From Burkholderia ambifaria (GTDB lineage: Bacteria; Pseudomonadota; Gammaproteobacteria; Burkholderiales; Burkholderiaceae), in contig NZ_LKPJ01000013.1 of the NCBI RefSeq assembly GCF_001443045.1, forward strand, positions 169,628 to 229,927: a stretch of 60,300 bases of DNA, in the 5' to 3' direction. Below are positions 28,557 through 35,677 of the stretch, in pieces (position 1 is the first letter of the stretch; each line of letters begins with the position of its first letter). The position numbers were made by a program, and so were the translations under genes. The notes under the pieces were generated by a model. The model was not told the DNA's origin, did not search any database, and saw only the letters and a program-made list of their open reading frames with translations.

Positions 28557-28585
28557 AATTTTACATAACGTGAAGACTGGAAACT
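28557..28585. other. attL: left prophage junction with XerD-arm-like sequence
   Basis: The shared 12-bp core ACATAACGTGAA is at 28563-28574. Read on the minus strand, the host side of the junction is TTATGTAAAAT, which differs at one position from the XerD arm of the Escherichia coli dif site (TTATGTTAAAT). The 6 bp next to it (TTCACG) would be the central region. The following 11 bp on the phage side do not resemble a XerC arm. The core overlaps the last codons of the leftward regulator gene. Confidence 0.7.
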
Positions 28586-28932
28586 ATCGGTTGGATTGTT
28601 GCGGATTCAGCAACGGAAGGGGCCGCCGCTAGGCCGATCACCAGTGCTGTAGCTGCGGTGACCCCAGTCACTTTTCCCCAGACGTTCTCCCAGAATTCGC
28701 GCGCCGAATCGTCGCGCGCACGCTCTGCGTTCGCCGCGGAGATCACTTCCATCGGGTCGAGATCAAGGATCGTCGCGACCCGGACGGCCGTCATGTCGTC
28801 GAAGTAGGTGCGGCCGAGGCGGTACTTACTGATCCCGGCGCGCGTCATGCTCAACGCCTTGGCGGCGGCATAATCGGATTCGATGCCTAATCTCTGCTTA
28901 ACGGCATCAAGATATTCGACCGTAGTTTTCAT
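28561..28932 (-). CDS. Small XRE-like phage regulator with C-terminal hydrophobic helix
   Basis: This 123-residue protein starts MKTTVEYLDAVKQRLGIESD and has a helix-turn-helix-like stretch (DYAAAKALSMTRAGISKYR, about residues 20-38) followed by AVRVATILDLDPMEVI. This resembles small DNA-binding proteins of the DUF3693/Cro-like type found in small phages. A hydrophobic segment lies near the C-terminus (about 90-110, GVTAATALVIGLAAAP). A GAGG sits about 8 bp before the ATG, inside the end of the preceding gene, so the two are probably co-transcribed leftward. The last codons and stop lie in attL and host DNA, so the C-terminus depends on integration. Likely the lysogeny regulator (inference). 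Confidence 0.7.
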   Translation of the reverse strand: MKTTVEYLDAVKQRLGIESDYAAAKALSMTRAGISKYRLGRTYFDDMTAVRVATILDLDPMEVISAANAERARDDSAREFWENVWGKVTGVTAATALVIGLAAAPSVAESATIQPIVSSLHVM

Positions 28933-28942
28933 AACCGAACCC

Positions 28943-29314
28943 TCAACATCTAGAACCACAAGTTTCAAAAGTGAGGGTTTCACCTTCGGCCGTGAAAATC
29001 GAAACATGCCGGTTGTCCGTATCCAAAACGCGCGCAGGAATAACGCGCTGATCGCCGTTGGATAGGCTTGCCAGCTTGGTCCGGGGCCATACGTATATCT
29101 CGGTTTCTTTAAACCCGCTGCACGACAAAACATAAAGCAGAGGTTTATCGAGATTAATTCCGGTCGTGCCAAACGAAATAGAACAGGAACCGGAAAAGAG
29201 ATATTTGTGCGAGCTAGAAATCCATCGGACATCGGATGAATAGTCGCTCATCGTGCTGGCCGATGCCGTGCCGCAGAAAGCCGCGAAGGCGAGGGCGGCG
29301 ACGCCGAATTTCAT
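28943..29314 (-). CDS. Small secreted cysteine-containing protein of the prophage
   Basis: This 123-residue protein has a clear Sec signal peptide (MKFGVAALAFAAFCGTASAS, cleavage near residue 20). The mature part is about 100 residues, has four cysteines (GSCS, LSCSG, ETCGSRC) that could form two disulfides, and is rich in beta-prone residues. The family is unknown. It is the first gene of the leftward two-gene unit and ends 10 bp before the regulator start. Its position suggests expression in the lysogen, which would make it a candidate conversion or exclusion factor, but nothing in the sequence proves a role. Confidence 0.7.
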   Translation of the reverse strand: MKFGVAALAFAAFCGTASASTMSDYSSDVRWISSSHKYLFSGSCSISFGTTGINLDKPLLYVLSCSGFKETEIYVWPRTKLASLSNGDQRVIPARVLDTDNRHVSIFTAEGETLTFETCGSRC

Positions 29315-29334
29315 GATCGAACCCTTAGTGAACC

Positions 29335-29416
29335 CTACAGGGCAAGACTATACGACCTGTCAACACCCGACAACGGTGTCTGGGCGTTGACGCGTATCCA
29401 ATCGTTGACGTATATT
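29335..29416. promoter_or_regulatory. Divergent control region between the prophage lysogeny and replication genes
   Basis: For the rightward genes there is a good sigma-70-like promoter: -35 TTGACG at 29387-29392 and -10 TATATT at 29411-29416, spaced 18 bp. CGTTGACG occurs twice, at 29385-29392 and 29403-29410, an 18-bp period. For the leftward genes a perfect TTGACA (minus strand, 29358-29363) is present but its -10 is weak. Between them lies an interrupted inverted repeat (ACACC then GGTGT, with outer GTCAAC and GTTGAC arms at about 29360-29391). The layout resembles a phage repressor-operator switch. Confidence 0.55.
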
Positions 29417-29523
29417 CGCCAGCACGTTGCGGGGAAACAGGACCTGAACCCGCCTCGCTTGCCCGTACAGCAAGCCCCCGCGACGGTTGTTTCCCTCTTC
29501 TCGGGTTCATCGGGGGTTCGGTC

Positions 29524-29652
29524 ATGCGAAAGACGCCGTTACAAATTCATCCGTCCGCTCTGGGCGGCTTCACGCTTCAAGGCCCGTACTACCGTCGCCG
29601 CTCGCGCATCGCGCGCGCCGTGAACGCGTTTTTCCATTGGCTCGGGGCGTGA
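29524..29652 (+). CDS. 42-residue basic protein at the start of the replication operon
   Basis: The ATG at 29524 opens a 42-codon frame, beginning MRKTPLQIHPSALGGF and ending VNAFFHWLGA. It contains a run of arginines (YYRRRSRIAR). A GGGGG lies about 7 bp upstream and the stop is 2 bp before the next start, so it sits naturally in the operon. The family is unknown. Its small size and basic charge would suit a nucleic-acid-binding role, which is only a guess. Confidence 0.5.
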   Translation: MRKTPLQIHPSALGGFTLQGPYYRRRSRIARAVNAFFHWLGA

Positions 29653-29654
29653 TC

Positions 29655-29855
29655 ATGGCCGGATCGACAGCATTCGCTGAAATCGGCTACCGCATCGAGG
29701 ATGGTGATCTAGGCTACGCGGGTTCCTCTCACGCTTCGTTCGTCGCGCGCCGTGTGCCGCGCGTCGCGCACATTCGCGCGACGCCGACCGGAGATGCCGC
29801 GCTCGAGCGCATCTACCGCCTGTTGCGCGACCGTCGCGCCGGCCGGGGCCGCTGA
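29655..29855 (+). CDS. 66-residue prophage protein upstream of rep
   Basis: A 66-codon frame starts with ATG at 29655 (MAGSTAFAEIGYRIEDG) and ends in a basic tail (YRLLRDRRAGRGR). The frame extends further upstream, but the 2-bp spacing after the 42-residue gene and the TGATG overlap with rep support this start. No domain is recognised. It is probably an early accessory protein. Confidence 0.5.
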   Translation: MAGSTAFAEIGYRIEDGDLGYAGSSHASFVARRVPRVAHIRATPTGDAALERIYRLLRDRRAGRGR

Positions 29856-31645
29856 TGCCATACGCCCGCATGTCGTCGGATGAGGAATGGAGCGCTGCGC
29901 GTGTCGCGGGACTCCCGCCGCGCTGGCGCTCCCGAATCCTCGGTCAGTACGACGAGCGGCGCGCCAGTAGCGCGCGCGAGGCGCGGCGCGAATCGAATCT
30001 GTTCCTGCTTTCCCTCACTGAACGGCTCGACGCGGTGCGCCTGCCGCTCGGCGCGAACGATGGCGTGATCTGCGAGCGTGCCTCGGTGCTGGCGGCAGAG
30101 TGCGCCGCGCTGGCCGAGCTGTATCACGAGCCGCGCGCGGCGCGCGAAGCGATGACGCGCATCGTCGAGGCGCACCAGTGCGACGCGCCGGACGCCGAGC
30201 ACGTCGACCCGCGCACGGGCGAGATTAAAGGCGTGCGCGACGTGCCGGCGTGCAAGCGCATGACGGATGCGCTTTGGTGGCGTCGCGCGCTGCGTCGCAT
30301 GCACGCGCGGCACGTCGAAGCCGCGGCGATCGCGCTCGGCTACGTGAACGCGGCGCGCGACATGTACGTCAGCGATGAATCGCTCGACCGCCGGACGCAG
30401 CAGCGCAAGCGCAATGCCGCGATGCTCGAGCAGACCATCGCGCGCAACGAAGAGGGCGACGAGTTCACGCTCGCTGAACTGGCCGCGCGCGGCGTCGCGA
30501 ACAAGGCGATCCGGCGCGGAGAGCTGATGACGCGCATTTCTGGTTTCGAGCAGATCGCGCGCGACTTGCGCCACGTGGGTCTGTTCTTCACGGTCACGTG
30601 CCCGTCGCGCATGCACAAATGGCGCAAGGCCGGCGGCAAGGCGCGCGCGAACCCGCTGTACGACGGCACGAAGCCGAACGAGGCACAGGCGTATCTCGCG
30701 CGCATGTTCGCGCGCCTGCGTTCCGCACTCGCGCGTGCCGGCGTGCAGTGGTACGGCTTCCGCATTGCCGAGCCGAATCACGACGGCACCCCGCACTGGC
30801 ACGTGCTCGTGTTCTTCGCGCCGGGCTGGCGCGGCGACGTGCGCCGCGCAGCGCTGCCGCGCGTATGCGCGATCGTGCGCCGCTACGCGTTGCAGGACTC
30901 GCCCGACGAACGCGGCGCGAAGGCGCACCGCGCGGACTTCGAGCCGATCGACTGGAACAAGGGCAGCGCGGCCGGCTACGTCGCGAAGTATGTTTCGAAA
31001 AACATCGACGGCTATGCCGTGGGGGACGACCTGTATGGAAATCCAGCGCTTGAATCGTCGGCGCGCGTCGAGGCTTGGGCGTCGACGTGGCGGATTCGGC
31101 AATTCCAGCAGGTTGGTGGGCCGCCTGTCACGGTCTGGAGAGAGCTTCGCCGCGTTGCCGAACTTCCTGCGGACGCTCCGGAATCTCTGGCGGCCGCGCA
31201 CCGCGCGGTCAACAAGGTGGAAGGTGAGGAGGGAACGGCAAAGCCGGCATCGTGGGCTGAGTTCGTACAGGCGAACGGCGGAATCTATGCGCCGCGTGAG
31301 GCCCGTCCAATACAACTCGCGAAAGAGTGGGAATCGCGCGAGGGCCGCTATGGTGAGCCGGTCGGTCAGGTAGTGCGCGGAGTGCGCGCGATGGGCTGGA
31401 TCACGTACCGCGATGGCATCGTGGCCGATCGCCGCAAGCTGGTTGAGGTGCTGGTGGAAAGCGTCCGCCACGCATGGGAGATCGTTTCCCGTCGAGTGAG
31501 CGAGGGTGTTCACGCGGGCATCGCCCGCGCTTGGACTCGTGTCAATAACTGTACGCGCGGCGTTGCTGCCGACATGGCCGAAATGGCCGACTGGGTTAAG
31601 GATTATGAAAGAAACGAGCGGTACGGCGGGTTCTGTCCCGCCTGA
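29855..31645 (+). CDS. Rolling-circle replication initiation endonuclease (phage gpA-type, two-tyrosine HUH)
   Basis: This 596-residue protein matches the phage P2 gpA / phiX174 A superfamily of replication endonucleases. The HUH metal-binding motif is H314-W-H316 in GTPHWHVLVFF. The catalytic region YVAKYVSKN carries two tyrosines, Y375 and Y379, in the YxxxY spacing that allows repeated nick-and-join cycles. The N-terminal third has the helical CKRMTDALWWRRALRR block of this family. It nicks the origin and covalently holds the 5' end. PM2 P12 belongs to the same superfamily. Start overlaps the previous stop (TGATG). Confidence 0.9.
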   Translation: MPYARMSSDEEWSAARVAGLPPRWRSRILGQYDERRASSAREARRESNLFLLSLTERLDAVRLPLGANDGVICERASVLAAECAALAELYHEPRAAREAMTRIVEAHQCDAPDAEHVDPRTGEIKGVRDVPACKRMTDALWWRRALRRMHARHVEAAAIALGYVNAARDMYVSDESLDRRTQQRKRNAAMLEQTIARNEEGDEFTLAELAARGVANKAIRRGELMTRISGFEQIARDLRHVGLFFTVTCPSRMHKWRKAGGKARANPLYDGTKPNEAQAYLARMFARLRSALARAGVQWYGFRIAEPNHDGTPHWHVLVFFAPGWRGDVRRAALPRVCAIVRRYALQDSPDERGAKAHRADFEPIDWNKGSAAGYVAKYVSKNIDGYAVGDDLYGNPALESSARVEAWASTWRIRQFQQVGGPPVTVWRELRRVAELPADAPESLAAAHRAVNKVEGEEGTAKPASWAEFVQANGGIYAPREARPIQLAKEWESREGRYGEPVGQVVRGVRAMGWITYRDGIVADRRKLVEVLVESVRHAWEIVSRRVSEGVHAGIARAWTRVNNCTRGVAADMAEMADWVKDYERNERYGGFCPA

Positions 31646-31853
31646 TGCGGAGTACTTGGAGTCGAAAACGGGGGTGTACTACGCCGACATGGTCAATCAG
31701 GACATCGTCGACGCGGTAGATCGTGCGAAGCGCGCGGCGCATGTCGTGCGCGGCGTGTTCGCCGGAATGTCGGCCATCGACCGGGCGATCGTGAAGCGCT
31801 CGGCACATTTCAAGGCGCTCGAAAGTCTCGTCGAGGCGGTCGAAGCGTTGTAA
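31605..31853 (+). CDS. 82-residue prophage protein of unknown function
   Basis: The frame starts with ATG at 31605 inside the 3' end of rep (41-bp overlap), with AAGG about 5 bp upstream. The protein (MKETSGTAGSVPPDAEYLES...) is mostly helical, charged and has no membrane segment. A downstream ATG at 31689 is an alternative start. The family is not recognised. Position suggests an early-region protein. Confidence 0.5.
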   Translation: MKETSGTAGSVPPDAEYLESKTGVYYADMVNQDIVDAVDRAKRAAHVVRGVFAGMSAIDRAIVKRSAHFKALESLVEAVEAL

Positions 31854-31860
31854 CGGGGAG

Positions 31861-31888
31861 CGGCCGGCCGTTCCCGGCCGCACAGTAC
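31861..31888. repeat. GC-rich hairpin between small early genes
   Basis: The arms GCGGCCG and CGGCCGC, separated by a short loop, lie between the stop of the 82-residue gene and the Shine-Dalgarno of the next. There is no T tract, so it is not a classical terminator. It could be an mRNA-stabilising hairpin or part of a replication origin; the sequence alone does not decide. Confidence 0.4.
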
Positions 31889-31903
31889 TTTGCGAGGTTG
31901 ACC

Positions 31904-32158
31904 ATGTTGGAAGCACTGAAGAATGCTGTATCGAACGCCGTCGAGGCGCTGCGCAACAATGGCGAGCACCGCGCGTCGCTGGCCGATGCGATCACGGCCG
32001 CGCACGCCTACATCGCGCATCTGGAGGATCGCGTTGCGGCGCTGGAACAGGCGATCGCGAGCGGTTTCGCGGTCGCGCAGTCGGCGGCCGCCGTCGTCGA
32101 CGCGGCCGGCGCAGCAGTGACGGGCGCCACCCAGGTCGAAACGAAGCCGGCAGCGTAA
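31904..32158 (+). CDS. 84-residue coiled-coil prophage protein
   Basis: The ATG at 31904 follows GAGG at 31893-31896. The protein has an amphipathic heptad-like segment (HAYIAHLEDRVAALEQAIAS, about residues 34-53) and an Ala-rich C-terminal half. There is no membrane helix or catalytic motif. It could be a small oligomeric DNA-binding or structural protein; its role is unknown. Confidence 0.5.
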   Translation: MLEALKNAVSNAVEALRNNGEHRASLADAITAAHAYIAHLEDRVAALEQAIASGFAVAQSAAAVVDAAGAAVTGATQVETKPAA

Positions 32159-32169
32159 CGGGAGGCGCC

Positions 32170-32463
32170 ATGTCGTATCTGGGAAAGGCTGACTGCCACC
32201 TCTGCGACCGAGAGGTCGATGTGTCCGCGAACCGGAGCGGCATGGCGTATTACCGCTGTGCCGCGTGCGGCGCGAAGCTGGAAACGAAGCATGCGCGCGC
32301 GGATCGCGCGTTGCGCGCGAAGGTCCGGCCGTTCGATGCGCCCGACGATACGCCGGCAAACCCGGCGCCGGAACCTGCGGCGAATCCCGGCAAATCGCCG
32401 GAACCGCCGCAACCGAGCAACCCGCCGCGCGCGCCCCGGCGTGCCGGATTCTGGAACGTTTGA
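32170..32463 (+). CDS. Zinc-ribbon prophage protein
   Basis: This 97-residue protein has a four-cysteine zinc ribbon near its N-terminus: C9-x-x-C12 and C30-x-x-C33 (DCHLC...YRCAACG). The C-terminal half is Pro/Ala-rich and probably unstructured, ending RRAGFWNV. PM2 uses a small zinc-finger protein (P14) as a late transcription factor, so a regulatory role is plausible here, by analogy only. Confidence 0.6.
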   Translation: MSYLGKADCHLCDREVDVSANRSGMAYYRCAACGAKLETKHARADRALRAKVRPFDAPDDTPANPAPEPAANPGKSPEPPQPSNPPRAPRRAGFWNV

Positions 32464-32465
32464 TC

Positions 32466-33089
32466 ATGACGAAAATTACCGATCCTCAACCGATGAGGGT
32501 GCCGGACGCGCGCGCCGATTCGACGGTCGACGGCGGCGGTGCGCCCGTCGACCCGCTCGCGGCGATCGCGCAGGAGGAAATGGACGCGAACGCGGATATC
32601 GCCGCGAAACAGGCGGCCGCAGCGCAGGCAGAGGCTGACGCGATCATGGGCGATCTCGTGCAGGGCTGGCAGGAGGCATGCCGGCACGGCGCCGATATCA
32701 TCACGTCGGCATACGACGGCCTGAAACCCGTATGGACGCCGGAACGGATGGACAGCCTTGGCGCCGCGCTCGCGCGCGCCGATGCGCACTACGGATGGGG
32801 CGGGGCGGGGCGTCTGCTCGGTCATCCTCTGCTCGGCGTTGGTGTAGCGGCGCTGCCCGTGGCGATCGGCACGGCGCAGTTCGTGAAGCTCGAGCGCGAG
32901 CGGCTCGCCGTGCAGCGTGTCGAGACGGGGCGGCGGCTCGCCGCGGGAAATCCGCATGCGGCGGCCGCGCCATCGACGCCAGCGGCGCCGCCGGGTGAGC
33001 CTGTACCGACGAAGGCGCCGCGCGGGCCGACCCCTGACATGGGCGCGGCGATTGATACCGCGCTGGCCCGCGACACGTTCATGCAATGA
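32466..33089 (+). CDS. 207-residue prophage protein with a hydrophobic segment, upstream of the packaging ATPase
   Basis: The protein starts MTKITDPQPMRVPDARADS. A helical charged region (about 38-65) precedes a hydrophobic stretch (LLGVGVAALPVAIGTAQFV, about 117-137) and a long helix; the C-terminus is Pro/Ala-rich. It may be membrane-associated. The stop overlaps the ATPase ATG (ATGA), so the two products are probably made together. No family is recognised. It could be a membrane partner of the packaging ATPase (inference). Confidence 0.5.
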   Translation: MTKITDPQPMRVPDARADSTVDGGGAPVDPLAAIAQEEMDANADIAAKQAAAAQAEADAIMGDLVQGWQEACRHGADIITSAYDGLKPVWTPERMDSLGAALARADAHYGWGGAGRLLGHPLLGVGVAALPVAIGTAQFVKLERERLAVQRVETGRRLAAGNPHAAAAPSTPAAPPGEPVPTKAPRGPTPDMGAAIDTALARDTFMQ

Positions 33090-33730
33090 CGGCCGGCATC
33101 CACAACAGCGCGGACATCATCGGCGTGGTGGGTGCCTCCAGCATGGGGAAGGGCATCTACGTCAAGGACTACCTTCGCCGGCAGTCGAAGCGCAGGCCGA
33201 TGGCGGTCTGGTCGCCGCTGGAAGAGACGGACGACTACGCGTCGGTGATCGGCGGCCGGAAGGTCGATTCGATCGCCGCGCTCGTCGCCGCGATCAAGGC
33301 GGGCGAAACGCGCCTCGTGTTCATCCCATCGGAAAAGCCGAAAGAGCTGAAAGAGCAATTCGACCGGTTCTGCCGCGTCGTGTGGCAGCTCGCCGGCTGG
33401 CTGGTCGTGGTAGAGGAATTGTCGAATGTGACCATGGCGAGCTGGGCCCCGCCGGCATGGAAAAAGCTGTCGACGGCAGGCCGCCACAAGGGGCTGACGA
33501 TCATCGGCACAAGCCAGCGGCCGGCACACGTCGACAAGGATTTTTTCGGGAACTGCACAGAGCTGCGGTGCTACCGCGTCGGCTACAAAAACGATGCTGT
33601 CGCGATGGCCGATGTGATGTTGATATCGAACCCGCGCGAACTGCTCAACCTGCCGCAGTTTCACTACATCCACCGTCAGAAGATGACCGGGACCAACACG
33701 CCGGGCGTTGTTTCTCCGCCGAAACGCTGA
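33086..33730 (+). CDS. FtsK/HerA-type genome-packaging ATPase of a tailless phage
   Basis: This compact 214-residue ATPase has Walker A GASSMGKG (residues 16-23), Walker B LVVVEE (106-111, with paired acidic residues) and a polar sensor strand IIGTSQRP (139-146). This is the minimal P-loop fold of A32/PRD1 P9/PM2 P9 packaging ATPases. It lacks the membrane helix and size of filamentous-phage Zot proteins. It would pump DNA into preformed capsids. The first cistron block ends at a strong terminator 38 bp downstream. Confidence 0.82.
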   Translation: MTAGIHNSADIIGVVGASSMGKGIYVKDYLRRQSKRRPMAVWSPLEETDDYASVIGGRKVDSIAALVAAIKAGETRLVFIPSEKPKELKEQFDRFCRVVWQLAGWLVVVEELSNVTMASWAPPAWKKLSTAGRHKGLTIIGTSQRPAHVDKDFFGNCTELRCYRVGYKNDAVAMADVMLISNPRELLNLPQFHYIHRQKMTGTNTPGVVSPPKR

Positions 33731-33767
33731 AATATTCCAACGACACGGGGGCCGTGAATCCCCGCGA

Positions 33768-33808
33768 AACGCCGCGATTCTCCAACTTGGACTCGCGGCG
33801 TTTTTTTT
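33768..33808 (+). terminator. Strong rho-independent terminator after the packaging ATPase
   Basis: A 10-bp stem (AACGCCGCGA paired with TCGCGGCGTT) is followed directly by an uninterrupted T run at 33801-33808. It separates the replication/packaging block from the capsid block and implies a separate promoter for the capsid genes. Confidence 0.88.
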
Positions 33809-33846
33809 CGGAATCTGCGGGCTCGTTCCATTAATTCGGGCTCAAC

Positions 33847-34032
33847 GTGTCTGAACCGTCCTACCTGCCGACCCGCTTCCGTCTTTCGCAAGAAATCATT
33901 GCGACGACGGTCGGCGTGCTCGTGGCCGCCTACATCATCTCGAAGGTGCCGGCGTTTAAGAAGCTGGTTGACGGAAACACCATCTGGGCTACGGAAAACA
34001 ACCTTTCGACCACTTCGTCGATCACTCCCTGA
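33847..34032 (+). CDS. 61-residue single-pass membrane protein of the capsid operon
   Basis: The frame starts at a GTG (33847) and encodes one membrane helix (EIIATTVGVLVAAYIISKV, about residues 16-34) followed by a polar tail. No strong Shine-Dalgarno is seen. It is the first gene after the terminator. Small proteins like this next to the capsid gene are typical of phages with an internal lipid membrane. Confidence 0.55.
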   Translation: MSEPSYLPTRFRLSQEIIATTVGVLVAAYIISKVPAFKKLVDGNTIWATENNLSTTSSITP

Positions 34033-34039
34033 GGCCCAT

Positions 34040-34162
34040 ATGAACAAGGCTCACCTCCACGCTGCTCTGGCGACGCTCGCAACGTTCGCCGTCGTCGCCT
34101 TCATCCAGAAAAACGTGTTCGCGATCCCGGTCGTCGGCACGTATCTGCCGGGCGGCCAGTAA
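34040..34162 (+). CDS. 40-residue hydrophobic protein next to the capsid gene
   Basis: The ATG at 34040 lies 7 bp after the previous stop, with GAGG at 34031-34034. The protein (MNKAHLHAALATLATFAVVA...) has one hydrophobic helix at about residues 8-22 and ends GTYLPGGQ. It is probably a virion membrane protein (inference). Confidence 0.55.
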   Translation: MNKAHLHAALATLATFAVVAFIQKNVFAIPVVGTYLPGGQ

Positions 34163-34201
34163 CCCGCGCGCGGGACTCCCATCAACACCTAAGGAATCGC
34201 C

Positions 34202-35197
34202 ATGCGCAAAGAGCAGCTTGTAAATTTCCAGAATATCGCGCCGGGTCAGACGGCTATCCTCACGATGCCGATCGGCCCGACCTACGAGCGGGTGAAAATC
34301 AACCTGCTCAACGGCCTCGTCGTCTCACAGATCGACAACATCGTCGGCAAGATCAACGGCAAGCCGTTCTTCACGGTGACGGGCGCCGACCTGTTGGCCG
34401 AAAACCTGTACGAGGGCCGAAGCAACCCGACGACCCTCATCCTGCTCGATTTCACGCGCAAGAACGCGAAGAGCTCGTCGACGAAGTCGGGCGCGAGCGC
34501 GCAGACGAGCGAGGAACTGCTCACGGCGATTTGCTCGGCGCTCATGCAGACCCTGACGTTCGAAATCACGGTCGACGCGAGCGCGCCGAACGGCTCGAAC
34601 ATGCAGGCGTTCGCGCAGCTCAACGACCCGTCGAAAAACCCGATGGTGCTCAAGCAGCTCTACGCGGCGCTGGCGTTTCCGAACGCGCAGGACAACGACA
34701 TTCCGCTGGCTGTCGGTCTGGCGGGCGCGATCATCAAGAAGCTGTATCTGCACCAGTCGAACTACGGCCCCGCGTGGGCCGCGTCGACCGCATACGCGCT
34801 CGGCGCGCTGGTGTCGAACGGCGGCAACCTGTACCGCGTGACGACGGCGGGTACGTCGGCATCGTCGGGCGGCCCGACCGGCACCGGTAGCGGCATCACG
34901 GACGGCTCCGTGACGTGGGCCTACGTGCAGGCCGTGGCGACGATCACGAAAATGCAGGTGCGCAACTCGGGCGTGATCATCTGGGAGGGCGCGCCGAGCG
35001 ACGCAGCGGGCGACCAGACCGATTACGCGAAGGTGCCGCAAGCCGGCCTGACGGTGATCGATTTCGACCTGCAAGGATTCCGCGAGAAGTGGCTCAACAC
35101 GGCTGTGACGAACAACGTGTTCCTGCGGCTCACGACGAGCGGCGGCCCGTTCAACCTGCGCATGTACCAGTCGATCGTCGATCCGGTATCGCGTTAA
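34202..35197 (+). CDS. Major capsid protein, PM2 P2-type double jelly roll
   Basis: This 331-residue protein has the P2 N-terminal domain pattern: LVNFQNIAPGQTAILTMPIG (residues about 6-25), then a conserved KINGKPFFTVTGADL and LLDFTR. These blocks mark the first jelly roll of PM2 P2-type capsid proteins. PM2 P2 is 269 residues; the extra length here comes mainly from an inserted segment at about 186-243 that looks like a separate decoration domain (W192 to W239, with YALGALVSNGGNLYRV). The C-terminal half (VIIWEGAPSD... QGFREKWLNTAV) completes the second jelly roll. A clear AAGGA precedes the ATG. Confidence 0.85.
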   Translation: MRKEQLVNFQNIAPGQTAILTMPIGPTYERVKINLLNGLVVSQIDNIVGKINGKPFFTVTGADLLAENLYEGRSNPTTLILLDFTRKNAKSSSTKSGASAQTSEELLTAICSALMQTLTFEITVDASAPNGSNMQAFAQLNDPSKNPMVLKQLYAALAFPNAQDNDIPLAVGLAGAIIKKLYLHQSNYGPAWAASTAYALGALVSNGGNLYRVTTAGTSASSGGPTGTGSGITDGSVTWAYVQAVATITKMQVRNSGVIIWEGAPSDAAGDQTDYAKVPQAGLTVIDFDLQGFREKWLNTAVTNNVFLRLTTSGGPFNLRMYQSIVDPVSR

Positions 35198-35230
35198 TCG
35201 ACGCACGTCCACCAACCAACAGGAGGGCGT

Positions 35231-35677
35231 ATGTCGCTTTTCACGATGGATGACGGGTCGGCTGGTGCTGATCCGTCCGCGCTGGCGGCGTACGGCGGTG
35301 ACGGTAGCGGATCAACCGACCTGTCGACGCTGTACGGCGTCAACGGCGGGGGCGTGGGAGACGGCTACAACTGGGCGACGGTCACGGACTCGACGCCGGT
35401 TTCGGCCAGCTCGCAGACGCTCGGCCAGCTCCAGGCGGGCGGCTCGAATATCGACTGGTCGTCGATCATTCAAGGCGGCCTGTCGACGCTGGTCGCCGCG
35501 GACTCCATCAGCCATGGGCTGACGGCGACAGGTCAAGCGCTGCCGACGTACCGCGCGCCGAACGGCGCCGTGTACCCGGTCGGGCAGGGGCCGGGTTATG
35601 TGCAGCAGGGCGGCGGCGGATTCATGCTGATCCTGCTGATTGGGATCGTGCTGTTCGCGGTCGCGGAGGAAAAGTAA
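35231..35677 (+). CDS. 148-residue structural protein with C-terminal membrane anchor
   Basis: The N-terminal part is rich in Gly, Ser, Ala and Asp. The C-terminus has one strong helix, FMLILLIGIVLFAVAE (about 131-146), preceded by a poly-Gly hinge. An AGGAGGG Shine-Dalgarno precedes the ATG. The stop overlaps the next start (TAATG). It is the first gene after the capsid gene and probably a virion membrane protein exposing its N-terminus. Confidence 0.6.
   Translation: MSLFTMDDGSAGADPSALAAYGGDGSGSTDLSTLYGVNGGGVGDGYNWATVTDSTPVSASSQTLGQLQAGGSNIDWSSIIQGGLSTLVAADSISHGLTATGQALPTYRAPNGAVYPVGQGPGYVQQGGGGFMLILLIGIVLFAVAEEK

Noticed and set aside
28561..28932. Immunity protein for the Rhs toxin
   Set aside because: It is inside the prophage, faces the opposite way and has an HTH-like segment, so a phage regulator fits better.
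29855..31645. P2-like tailed phage, suggested by the gpA-type replication protein
   Set aside because: No portal, terminase, tail or integrase genes occur; the gpA superfamily is shared by several unrelated phage groups.
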